NCBI GenBank assembly: GCA_017627975.1 | Contig: JAGAFT010000091.1 | Location: forward strand, 62,001-126,000 | Length of the DNA: 64,000 nt | DNA from: Oscillospiraceae bacterium | GTDB lineage: Bacteria > Bacillota_A > Clostridia > Oscillospirales > Oscillospiraceae | Direction: 5' to 3' | Part shown: positions 1-7,116 of the stretch, one piece after another | How positions within the stretch are numbered: position 1 is the stretch's first letter | Layout of the letters: each line of letters opens with the position of its first letter | Made by a program: the position numbers and the translations under genes | The notes under the pieces: generated by a model | The model's input: the letters and a program-made list of their open reading frames with translations, nothing else | Told to the model about the DNA's origin: nothing | The model's database searches: none

Positions 1-1
1 C

Positions 2-829
2 ATGAAAAAATTGTTTTCCCTCACGCTGATTCTGCTTCTGGCGATCATGCTGCTGTCAGGTGCTTCGGCCATGGCGGAATCCACGCAGGAACTGCCGTAT
101 TATGTGTCAGACACTGCGGGGCTGACATCGTCGGACCAGTGGCAGAAGCTGGAATCCGCGGCAGAGAGTGTTTCGGAGCGCTACGGCTGCGGCGTTTATG
201 TCGTCACGCTGCAGGACTTTCGGGATTACGGCAGCTACAGCAGCATTCGGACCTTTTCAGAAGACTTCTATAACCGTTATCGGATGGGGCTCGGGCAGAA
301 CCGCAACGGAATCCTGCTGGTGCTGAGCATGGCGGAGAGAGACTACTGCCTGATCGCTTACGGAAGCGACGCGCATTACGCATTCACGGATTACGGAAAA
401 GAGGTTCTGGAAAACGGCTTTCTGGATGACTTCCGCCGGAATGACTGGAATGCTGGCTTTGCGGATTATATCAGCGGCTGTGAACAGCTGCTTGCCCGCG
501 CCGCGGAAGGAAACCCGGTGGATGTGCAGATGGACAGCAGAAGCGGCATCCCCTCGGAGCTCAGCACCGGCATCATCGTCGGGGTTCCTCTGCTGGTAAG
601 CTTCGGCGCCTGTGAAGGCATGAGACGGCGGATGAAACCGGTGAAGCCGCAGAGCCGGGCGGACGAGTATATTGTTCCGGGCGGCATCCACTTCAGCCTG
701 AAACGGGACGTGTTTCTCAACCGGACGGTTTCGAGGACCGTAATCCGGACGGAAAACAGGGATTCCTCTTTCCACGGCGGTACGACCGTAAATTCCGGGG
801 GCTTCTCCGGACACAGCGGAAAGTTCTGA
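2..829 (+). CDS. TPM-domain secreted or membrane-anchored protein
   Basis: The 275-residue product opens with a clear signal peptide (MKKLFSLTLILLLAIMLLSG, cleavage near ASAMA). It continues as a TPM domain at about residues 30-165, with the conserved run GLGQNRNGILLVLS and the family's typical D-Y-G-x-G/S turn. A hydrophobic segment at about 187-205 probably anchors it in the membrane. The tail is Ser/Gly-rich and ends GGFSGHSGKF, as in many TPM proteins. Family members have been linked to phosphatase activity and photosystem repair; the function in Firmicutes is unsettled. The ATG is two bases inside the window, so an upstream ribosome site cannot be judged. Confidence 0.8.
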   Translation: MKKLFSLTLILLLAIMLLSGASAMAESTQELPYYVSDTAGLTSSDQWQKLESAAESVSERYGCGVYVVTLQDFRDYGSYSSIRTFSEDFYNRYRMGLGQNRNGILLVLSMAERDYCLIAYGSDAHYAFTDYGKEVLENGFLDDFRRNDWNAGFADYISGCEQLLARAAEGNPVDVQMDSRSGIPSELSTGIIVGVPLLVSFGACEGMRRRMKPVKPQSRADEYIVPGGIHFSLKRDVFLNRTVSRTVIRTENRDSSFHGGTTVNSGGFSGHSGKF

Positions 830-838
830 ACATAGGAA

Positions 839-883
839 ATCATAGAGAAAAGAGCTGCATTTTGCGGCTCTTTTCTCTATGAT
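839..883 (+). terminator. Rho-independent terminator-type hairpin
   Basis: A 17-bp perfect stem (839-855 with 867-883) has an 11-nt loop and sits 10 bases after the TPM stop codon. The distal arm contains the T-run. It separates the TPM gene from the scp operon promoter. Confidence 0.8.
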
Positions 884-897
884 ATGTGAATTCTATC

Positions 898-926
898 TTG
901 TATTCCGGTATGAGATTTGGTATTAT
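898..926 (+). promoter_or_regulatory. Sigma-A type promoter of the scpAB operon
   Basis: The -35 box TTGTAT (898-903) and -10 box TATTAT (921-926) are separated by 17 bases. Transcription would start near 933. This excludes the TTG at 917 as the start codon of the next gene and supports GTG 965. Confidence 0.65.
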
Positions 927-964
927 ATTTAAATAGCGAATCGAAACGGAAAAGGGGGAAGACG

Positions 965-1642
965 GTGGACGCACTGCGCTCAATCTGGGAGGGGTTTGAT
1001 TTCACATATCTGCTCAGTATCCTGCTGGGCGTCATTCCTTCACTGGTCTGCATTACCCTCCATGAGCTTTCTCACGGGCTTGTTGCGTACCGCCTCGGTG
1101 ACGACACCGCAAAACGGGCCGGAAGGCTCACCCTGAACCCCCTGAAGCATCTTGATCCCATGGGCTTGCTGATGATGCTGGTCTTCCGGTTCGGCTGGGC
1201 GAAACCCGTCCCGGTCAACATGATGAATTTCAAAAACCCGAAGAGAGGGATGGCGGTAACCGCGCTGGCCGGCCCCGGGTGCAATCTTCTGATCACGGTT
1301 GTTTTTCTGTTTCTGTACGGCGCTCTTCTGACGCCGCTCTCGGGCAGTGAAGCCGGGAAGACGATTCTGGAGCTGCTGGAGCTGACCGCATACATCAGTC
1401 TCGGATTCTGTATCTTCAACCTGATTCCGGTTCCGCCTCTTGACGGGTCCAAAATCCTGTTTTCCGCCCTGTCCGATTCCGCATACTGGAAGCTGATGCG
1501 ATATGAACGCTACGGCTCCATCGCGCTGATCGCGCTGGTATGGACCGGCGTCCTCGGCCGCCCGCTCAGCCGGCTGATCCGAGACGTTTTCGGTTTCCTG
1601 TTTCCGATCGCGCAGGCAGCATTTCATCTGATGAATGGATAA
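965..1642 (+). CDS. Site-2 protease family (M50) membrane metallopeptidase
   Basis: This is a 225-residue integral membrane protein with the zinc motif H33-E-L-S-H37 in its first membrane helix. Near the C-terminal half is the family's second signature (NLIPVPPLDGSKI), whose Asp is the third metal ligand. It probably cleaves membrane-embedded substrates. The GTG at 965 is chosen because a strong Shine-Dalgarno (AAGGGGG at 952-958) precedes it and the predicted transcript begins after the longer TTG start. Small M50 peptidases of this type often sit directly before scpA in Clostridia. The gap to scpA is 7 bases, so the genes are co-transcribed. Confidence 0.88.
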   Translation: MDALRSIWEGFDFTYLLSILLGVIPSLVCITLHELSHGLVAYRLGDDTAKRAGRLTLNPLKHLDPMGLLMMLVFRFGWAKPVPVNMMNFKNPKRGMAVTALAGPGCNLLITVVFLFLYGALLTPLSGSEAGKTILELLELTAYISLGFCIFNLIPVPPLDGSKILFSALSDSAYWKLMRYERYGSIALIALVWTGVLGRPLSRLIRDVFGFLFPIAQAAFHLMNG

Positions 1643-1649
1643 GGTTTGA

Positions 1650-2450
1650 ATGGAAAATCCAAGTTTTCGCCTGGAGGGGATTGTCCGGGAGAAGGACAGC
1701 ATGCAGGATTTTGAAGGCCCGCTGAGTCTGATCCTGATGCTCCTTCAGAAGAATAAAATCGAGATACGGGACCTGAGTGTTTCCGATATTCTGGATCAGT
1801 ATCTGGAATATCTGGATCGGATGCAGAGCCTGGATCTGGAAATTGCCAGTGAATTTGTCCAGATGGCGGCGCATCTGCTCTATCTGAAGACCAGAACGCT
1901 TCTGACCACCGAAGAAGAGGTCAGCGAACTGGAACTGCTGATGCAGTCTCTGGAACAGCTGCAGGCGAGAGACCGCTTTGCGGCGATGGCGCTGGTGCTT
2001 CCGCAGCTGAAGTCCGCTTCCGAAAAGGGCTTCCTTTATATGACAAAGCCGCCGGAGCCCATGCCGACCACGAAAAGGGAATATGCCTATCACCATGAGC
2101 CGGTGGACCTGCTGAAAGCGATGCTCGGGATCTGGAGCCGCGGTACGGCCTCAAATCCCGAATCGGAGCGGCGTCTGTTTGCCGCCATGCCGCGCCGGAT
2201 CGTCTACAGCGTCAGGGACAAGGGACTGGAAATCATCAACCGGCTGCGTAAAGGGCCACAGTCGCTGGCCGGACTTTACGGAAGATGCAACACGAGTTCC
2301 GAAGTCGTTGCAACCTTTGTGGCGGTGCTGGAGCTCTGCCGATCCGGCAATCTGACCTTTGAACGGGTCGAAGAGCAGGTCATACTCCATTTTTCCGGTT
2401 CTGACACCGAAATTGAAAAGGTATTGGAGAGTTTTGAGGAAGAATCATGA
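1650..2450 (+). CDS. scpA: Segregation and condensation protein A
   Basis: This is the kleisin subunit of the Smc-ScpAB condensin that compacts and resolves the origin region of the chromosome. The 266-residue length is normal for the family. The N-terminal signature FEGPLSLILMLLQKNKIEI, with the following alpha-helical stretch, binds the Smc neck. The C-terminal winged helix (about 200-266) should bind the Smc head. The stop overlaps the scpB start by four bases (ATGA), giving translational coupling and matched subunit supply. Confidence 0.96.
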   Translation: MENPSFRLEGIVREKDSMQDFEGPLSLILMLLQKNKIEIRDLSVSDILDQYLEYLDRMQSLDLEIASEFVQMAAHLLYLKTRTLLTTEEEVSELELLMQSLEQLQARDRFAAMALVLPQLKSASEKGFLYMTKPPEPMPTTKREYAYHHEPVDLLKAMLGIWSRGTASNPESERRLFAAMPRRIVYSVRDKGLEIINRLRKGPQSLAGLYGRCNTSSEVVATFVAVLELCRSGNLTFERVEEQVILHFSGSDTEIEKVLESFEEES

Positions 2451-3064
2451 CGGATTTAAAGGCCGCTCTGGAAGCGGTGCTGTTTGCCGCCGGAGAAAGC
2501 GTACCGGTTGGAAGGCTTTCGCTTGTGTTTGCGGTGGAGCAGGATGAGGTTTTACAGGCAGCAAAAGAACTGTCTGATGAATACGACCGCGGCGGGAGAG
2601 GAATCCGCCTGCTGCGGATGGACAACAAGCTGCAGCTTTGTTCCGCGCCGGAGTATGCACAGCTGATCGTGAAAACCCTGGAACAGCGCAAGCCGCCGAT
2701 GCTGTCGCAGTCGGCGCTGGAAACACTGGCGATCGTTGCCTACTATCAGCCGGTAACCCGCGCGGTGATTGAAAAGATGCGCGGGGTGGACAGCAGCTAT
2801 ACCGTTTCGGCACTGCAGGACCGCGGCCTGATTGAGGCCTGCGGAAAGCTGGAAGCACCGGGCAGACCGACACTCTATGCGACGACGGATGCCTTCCTGA
2901 GAGTGATGGGGATCGAGACGCTGCAGCAGCTTCCTCCGCTTCCGGAGGTACAGGGCAGCGAGGGAACCGAACAGCTGAGAAAGAGCATTGCAAAAATACA
3001 GGAACAGGACAGCGAACAGCAGACGTTTTTCGATGATACCGAGACGAAGAACACAGGAGCGTGA
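2447..3064 (+). CDS. scpB: Segregation and condensation protein B
   Basis: This is the kite-type partner of ScpA in bacterial condensin. The 205-residue protein has two winged-helix domains. The recognisable core is SQSALETLAIVAYYQPVTR followed by a conserved Arg/Gly turn and ALQDRGLIEACGK. The C-terminal 30 residues are acidic and Gln-rich, as usual for the family. The start codon lies inside the scpA stop (ATGA), so translation is coupled. smc itself is not in this window. Confidence 0.96.
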   Translation: MTDLKAALEAVLFAAGESVPVGRLSLVFAVEQDEVLQAAKELSDEYDRGGRGIRLLRMDNKLQLCSAPEYAQLIVKTLEQRKPPMLSQSALETLAIVAYYQPVTRAVIEKMRGVDSSYTVSALQDRGLIEACGKLEAPGRPTLYATTDAFLRVMGIETLQQLPPLPEVQGSEGTEQLRKSIAKIQEQDSEQQTFFDDTETKNTGA

Positions 3065-3070
3065 TGCGAT

Positions 3071-3973
3071 ATGATCGGGTGGATTATTCTCGGGGTATTG
3101 GTCGGACTGATCACCTTGATCATGCTGATCCCGATCGGGGCGGACCTGCGATATGAGGACGAGGTTATCCGCGTTTCTGCGAAAGCGGCCGGCATCAAGT
3201 TTCAGCTGATCCCCCGAAAAAAGAGCAAGCCGAAAGAGGAGAAACCGAAGGAAGAACCAAAGCCCGAAACCCAGCCGAAGGAAGAAAAACCCAAAAAGCA
3301 GAAAAAGGAACGCTCGCTGTCGCTGAATGCCGAAGAAATCATCGACCTTTTGAAGGTCGTGCTGAAAGGCTTCGGACGCTTCGGCAGAAAATTCAAGGTG
3401 GAGCGGTTTGTCCTGCACTGGACCGCAGCGGGATGTGATCCTTATCTGGTGGCGAGGACATTCTCGGTTGTGAACGCGGGGCTTTCCCAGCTTGCCCCAA
3501 TCTGCACCGAACGCTTCCACTGTCGGGACAGCAGTGTATGGACAGATATCGACTTTGTCAGCGACCGCATGTTTTTTGAATTTGGCCTGACCATGACCAT
3601 TCGAATCGGCCAAATTGTCGGCACCGGACTTCGAATCGGCGCCGGAGCGCTGATGATCCTGCTTCGCAGCAAGAAACGGGTAAAGCGCGAGAAGAAGGAA
3701 GAGGAGCAGGCGCTGAACAAGTGGCTGGCAGAACATCCGGAGGATGCCGCGCGCTATCAGGCGGAGCTGGAAGCGCAGAAAGCCGCGGAACAGGAAGCCC
3801 TGCAGAAGCTGCAGGAACAGCCGGCGGACACTTCGGAGGAACCGAAACAGCCGGAGCTTCCGGAAAACACGGATGCGTCGAAAACGACGGAGACCGGAGA
3901 AGTGCCTTCGCTGCCCGAACCGGAGGGAGATACAGCCGGGGATACGGCGGCCGGGGAAGCGGAAAAGCCCTGA
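3071..3973 (+). CDS. DUF2953 domain protein (YtfI-like), sporulation-locus neighbour of gerW
   Basis: A single N-terminal membrane helix (about residues 3-24) is followed by a DUF2953-like region interrupted by a highly charged Lys/Glu/Pro linker (about 48-85). Residues 95-200 carry the conserved core (KVVLKGFGRFGRKF, RTFSVVNAGLSQLAP). The last 90 residues are Gln/Glu/Pro-rich low complexity. In Bacillus subtilis the DUF2953 gene ytfI lies directly before ytfJ/gerW, and the same order is kept here. The biochemical role is unknown. The start ATG has an AGGAG about 10 bases upstream. Confidence 0.8.
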   Translation: MIGWIILGVLVGLITLIMLIPIGADLRYEDEVIRVSAKAAGIKFQLIPRKKSKPKEEKPKEEPKPETQPKEEKPKKQKKERSLSLNAEEIIDLLKVVLKGFGRFGRKFKVERFVLHWTAAGCDPYLVARTFSVVNAGLSQLAPICTERFHCRDSSVWTDIDFVSDRMFFEFGLTMTIRIGQIVGTGLRIGAGALMILLRSKKRVKREKKEEEQALNKWLAEHPEDAARYQAELEAQKAAEQEALQKLQEQPADTSEEPKQPELPENTDASKTTETGEVPSLPEPEGDTAGDTAAGEAEKP

Positions 3974-4045
3974 CAGACGGAGAAATCCGTCAAACGGATC
4001 AGAAAGATATTTCAGGATTGTCATAAAGGAAAGGAAGTATATCAG

Positions 4046-4435
4046 ATGGAGAATACAAATCCGATTGGCGAACTCATGCAGGCGACCATGGACAACGTCA
4101 AAAACATGCTGAAAGTCGACACCGTCGTCGGTGAGCCGATTTATACGCCGGACGGAATTACACTGGTTCCGATCTCCCGGGTCAGCGTCGGCTTTGGCGG
4201 CGGCGGAGTTGAGTTTACCGGAAAGAAGATCGGCGGAGATCGGCCCTACGGCGGCGGAAACGCCACCGGTGTTAAAATCGATCCCATCGGTTTCCTCGTG
4301 ATCAAGGACGGTGTGATCCGGATGATCAACGTCACGCCGCCGGCAAGCAACACGGTGGACCGTCTCATTGATATGGTCCCGCAGGTCATCGACAGAGTCG
4401 ACAGCTTCATCGAAAAGCAGAAGAACGCAACCTGA
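4046..4435 (+). CDS. gerW: GerW/YtfJ family spore protein
   Basis: The 129-residue protein matches the YtfJ family: an N-terminal amphipathic helix, then the core VVGEPIYTPDGITLVPISRV, a Gly-rich turn (FGGGGVEF), and FLVIKDGVIRMINV. In B. subtilis GerW/YtfJ is needed for the spore germination response to L-alanine and is made in the forespore. Its presence implies that the host can sporulate. A strong AAGGAAG precedes the start. Its stop codon shares a base with the next gene's start. Confidence 0.93.
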   Translation: MENTNPIGELMQATMDNVKNMLKVDTVVGEPIYTPDGITLVPISRVSVGFGGGGVEFTGKKIGGDRPYGGGNATGVKIDPIGFLVIKDGVIRMINVTPPASNTVDRLIDMVPQVIDRVDSFIEKQKNAT

Positions 4436-5151
4436 TGGCAGAACGCCTCCAAAAGATTATTGCCGAATCCGGACTGATGTCCCGCAGAGCCGCGGAGCTT
4501 GCCATCTCGGAAGGACGCGTGTGGGTAAACGGTCATCCGGCCAGACTGGGGGACCGGGCGGAAAGCGACGACAGAATCACCCTCGACGGAGAAGCGCTTC
4601 CCGTCAAGGAAGAGAAGCGGTATTACATGCTGAACAAACCGCGGGGATATGTCTGTTCTCTGCACGATGAGCAGGGAAGAAAATCGGTTCGGGAGCTTCT
4701 GCCGGCCTCAGCCGGGAGAGTTTATCCGGTGGGACGGCTGGATCTCATGTCCGAAGGCCTGCTCCTCATGACCAACGACGGTTCTTTTGCAAACCGTGTC
4801 ATGCATCCGTCCTCCAGGATCCTGAAGACCTATCGCACCCGGGTGGAAGGAGAAGGACTTGACGCCGGGATTGCCCGGATGCGGGAGCCGTTTGAACTGG
4901 ACGGGGTATCGATACAGGCGGTCGAGCTACGGGTCCTGAAAAAAACGGACCGGGCCGCGGTGCTGGACATTACCATCGGAGAAGGGCGAAATCGGGAAAT
5001 CCGCCGGATGTGTGAAGAAGCAGGGCTGCGTGTTGCCCGACTGACCAGAATCGCAGAGGGCGGCTTGCTTCTCGGAGATCTCCCGAGCGGCAGATTCCGT
5101 CCACTGAGCGAGGAAGAGATCGCCTCGGTGATGGGAGAGAGCGCAACATGA
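4435..5151 (+). CDS. RluB/RsuA-family 23S/16S rRNA pseudouridine synthase
   Basis: This enzyme isomerises uridine to pseudouridine in rRNA. An S4 RNA-binding domain (residues 1-60) is followed by the catalytic domain, whose signature GRLDLMSEGLLLMTNDG contains the nucleophilic Asp. The later motif EGRNREIRRM is typical of the RsuA/RluB/RluE/RluF group. The 238-residue length fits RluB of Firmicutes, but the exact target base cannot be read from sequence. The start overlaps the gerW stop by one base and the stop overlaps the next start by four. Confidence 0.92.
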   Translation: MAERLQKIIAESGLMSRRAAELAISEGRVWVNGHPARLGDRAESDDRITLDGEALPVKEEKRYYMLNKPRGYVCSLHDEQGRKSVRELLPASAGRVYPVGRLDLMSEGLLLMTNDGSFANRVMHPSSRILKTYRTRVEGEGLDAGIARMREPFELDGVSIQAVELRVLKKTDRAAVLDITIGEGRNREIRRMCEEAGLRVARLTRIAEGGLLLGDLPSGRFRPLSEEEIASVMGESAT

Positions 5152-6389
5152 AAGCGGACATTATTGTTGTCGGTGCGGGACCGGCCGGTATGATGGCGGC
5201 ATATGCGGCCGCAGATCAGGGCGCTTCGGTGCTGCTGCTCGAAAAGAACGACAAAACCGGAAAGAAACTCCGCATCACAGGAAAGGGACGCTGTAACCTT
5301 ACGAACAACAGCGACGTCCGGGAAGTCCTGGCAAATATTCCGGGGGACGGCCGGTTCCTCTACAGCGCGCTTACGGCGTTCCCGCCGGAGCGCGTGATGG
5401 CGTTTTTTGAGGAACACGGTCTTCCTTTGAAAACCGAGCGCGGAAAAAGGGTTTTCCCGCAATCGGACCGGGCAAACGATGTTGCCAATCTCATGCAGAA
5501 ACTCTGCCGGGAGAGCGGTGTCACGATTCTGCAGAAGGAAGCAAAGGGAATCTCTCTTCGCGAGGGGACGGTCTGCGGGGTCAAGACCGCGGAGGAGACG
5601 ATCGCCTGCAAGGCCTGTGTTGTCTGTACGGGCGGGCTGTCCTATCCGCTGACGGGGTCAACCGGAGACGGATATCGCTTTGCAAAGGCGGCCGGACATA
5701 CGGTAACGCCGCTTCGACCGTCGCTGGTCCCGCTGGAGAGTCCGGATCCCTGCTGCATGAGACTGCAGGGGCTTTCCCTGAAAAATGTAGAGCTTAGGGT
5801 GTATGAGGATAACAAACTGCTCTGCAGGGAGCAGGGAGAGATGCTTTTCACACATTTCGGCGTATCAGGACCGCTGGTTTTGTCCGCTTCATCCAGAATG
5901 CGGCATTTTGACACGGCGGCCTACCGGCTGGAGATTGATCTGAAGCCTGCGCTGGATGAAAAGACACTTGATTTGCGGATTCAGAGGGATCTGAAAAAAT
6001 ATCAGAACAAAGAATTTCGCAATGCCCTCTTCGACCTGGTTCCGCATGCGCTGATTCCGGAGCTTGTCCGTCTTGCGGAGATACCCGAAACTATCAGGGC
6101 GAATGAAGTCACCAGAGAGATGAGGCACCGTCTGCTCCGCAGTCTGAAAGCGTTTCCGATTGAGGTATCCGGAACGAGGCCGTATGCGGAAGCAATCGTT
6201 ACAGCCGGCGGTGTCAGTACAAAAGAAATCGACCCCAGAAGCATGCAATCCAAGCTGATCCAAGGTCTGTATTTTGCCGGAGAAGTGATGGATCTGGATG
6301 CGTATACGGGTGGGTTCAACTTGCAGATTGCCTGGAGTACCGGGCGGCTTGCCGGTATTTCTGCGGCAAAAGCCTGCGGAAAAGAATAA
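5148..6389 (+). CDS. HI0933/YtfP-family FAD-dependent oxidoreductase (aminoacetone oxidase-like)
   Basis: The 413-residue flavoprotein begins with the FAD-binding loop VGAGPAGMMAAYAAA. It carries family blocks GKKLRITGKGRCNLTNN (about 39-55), CTGGLSYPLTGSTGDGY, THFGVSGPLVL, and the C-terminal GLYFAGEVMDLDAYTGGFNL. These define the HI0933/YhiN/YtfP group. Enzymes of this family have been annotated as aminoacetone oxidase or BaiN-like; the substrate is not established here. It lies in the same ytf-like neighbourhood as gerW. Its start overlaps the upstream stop (ATGA). Confidence 0.88.
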   Translation: MKADIIVVGAGPAGMMAAYAAADQGASVLLLEKNDKTGKKLRITGKGRCNLTNNSDVREVLANIPGDGRFLYSALTAFPPERVMAFFEEHGLPLKTERGKRVFPQSDRANDVANLMQKLCRESGVTILQKEAKGISLREGTVCGVKTAEETIACKACVVCTGGLSYPLTGSTGDGYRFAKAAGHTVTPLRPSLVPLESPDPCCMRLQGLSLKNVELRVYEDNKLLCREQGEMLFTHFGVSGPLVLSASSRMRHFDTAAYRLEIDLKPALDEKTLDLRIQRDLKKYQNKEFRNALFDLVPHALIPELVRLAEIPETIRANEVTREMRHRLLRSLKAFPIEVSGTRPYAEAIVTAGGVSTKEIDPRSMQSKLIQGLYFAGEVMDLDAYTGGFNLQIAWSTGRLAGISAAKACGKE

Positions 6390-6410
6390 TGGAAACGGAA
6401 TGAGGAAACT

Positions 6411-7106
6411 ATGAGCGATATTATTTCCATCGCAATTGACGGGCCATCCGGTGCCGGAAAAAGCAGCCTTGCCAGACGGTGTGCGGCGGCCTTCGGCATC
6501 CTCTATGCGGATACCGGCGCAATTTATCGCACGGTAGGGCTGGCGGCTGTCCGTGCCGGAATAGACCGAAAGGACGAGGATGCGGTCGCCGGGCTTCTGC
6601 CGACGCTTCAGATCGAGATGAAATACGGCAGGGACGGAGAACAGAGAATGTATCTCAACGGCGAAGACGTCTCGGAGGCGATTCGGATGCCGGAGATTTC
6701 CATTGCCGCCTCGGACGTGTCGGCTCTTCCGGCGGTAAGGCAGTTCCTTCTGGAAATGCAGCGAAGCCTTGCGCGATCCCAGAGCGTCCTGATGGACGGA
6801 AGAGATATCGGAACGGTTGTACTGCCGAATGCGGATCTCAAGGTGTTCCTGACCGCGAGTGCGGAAGAACGGGCACGTAGAAGAGTTCTGCAGCTGCAGG
6901 AAAAGGGCGTAATCGAGGATTATGATCAGGTCCTGAAGGAAATCCGTTATCGGGACGAGCAGGATATGAACCGTGAAACGGCGCCGCTGAAACAGGCGGA
7001 GGACGCCGTGCTGCTGGATACGACAGAGCTGAGCTATGACGAAAGCTTTGCCGCGCTGAGCCAGTTGATTCTCGAACGATTTTGCATTCGGCCTCTGGCG
7101 GATTGA
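6411..7106 (+). CDS. cmk: Cytidylate kinase
   Basis: This kinase phosphorylates CMP/dCMP using ATP in pyrimidine nucleotide supply. The Walker A motif GPSGAGKSS lies at about residues 10-18. Typical Cmk blocks follow: YADTGAIYRTVGLAA, DGRDIGTVVLPNA, and the lid segment DEQDMNRETAPLKQA. The 231-residue length is slightly above the usual 220-225. cmk directly before ispH-rpsA is a widespread Clostridia arrangement. Confidence 0.97.
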   Translation: MSDIISIAIDGPSGAGKSSLARRCAAAFGILYADTGAIYRTVGLAAVRAGIDRKDEDAVAGLLPTLQIEMKYGRDGEQRMYLNGEDVSEAIRMPEISIAASDVSALPAVRQFLLEMQRSLARSQSVLMDGRDIGTVVLPNADLKVFLTASAEERARRRVLQLQEKGVIEDYDQVLKEIRYRDEQDMNRETAPLKQAEDAVLLDTTELSYDESFAALSQLILERFCIRPLAD

Positions 7107-7116
7107 ACGGAAAAAG

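Noticed and set aside
917..964. Longer TTG start of the M50 peptidase gene
   Set aside because: It lies upstream of the predicted transcript start; GTG 965 has a strong ribosome site.
2552..4024. 490-codon minus-strand frame across scpB and the DUF2953 gene
   Set aside because: Low-complexity Arg/Leu/Phe-rich translation without family features; opposite two well-supported genes.
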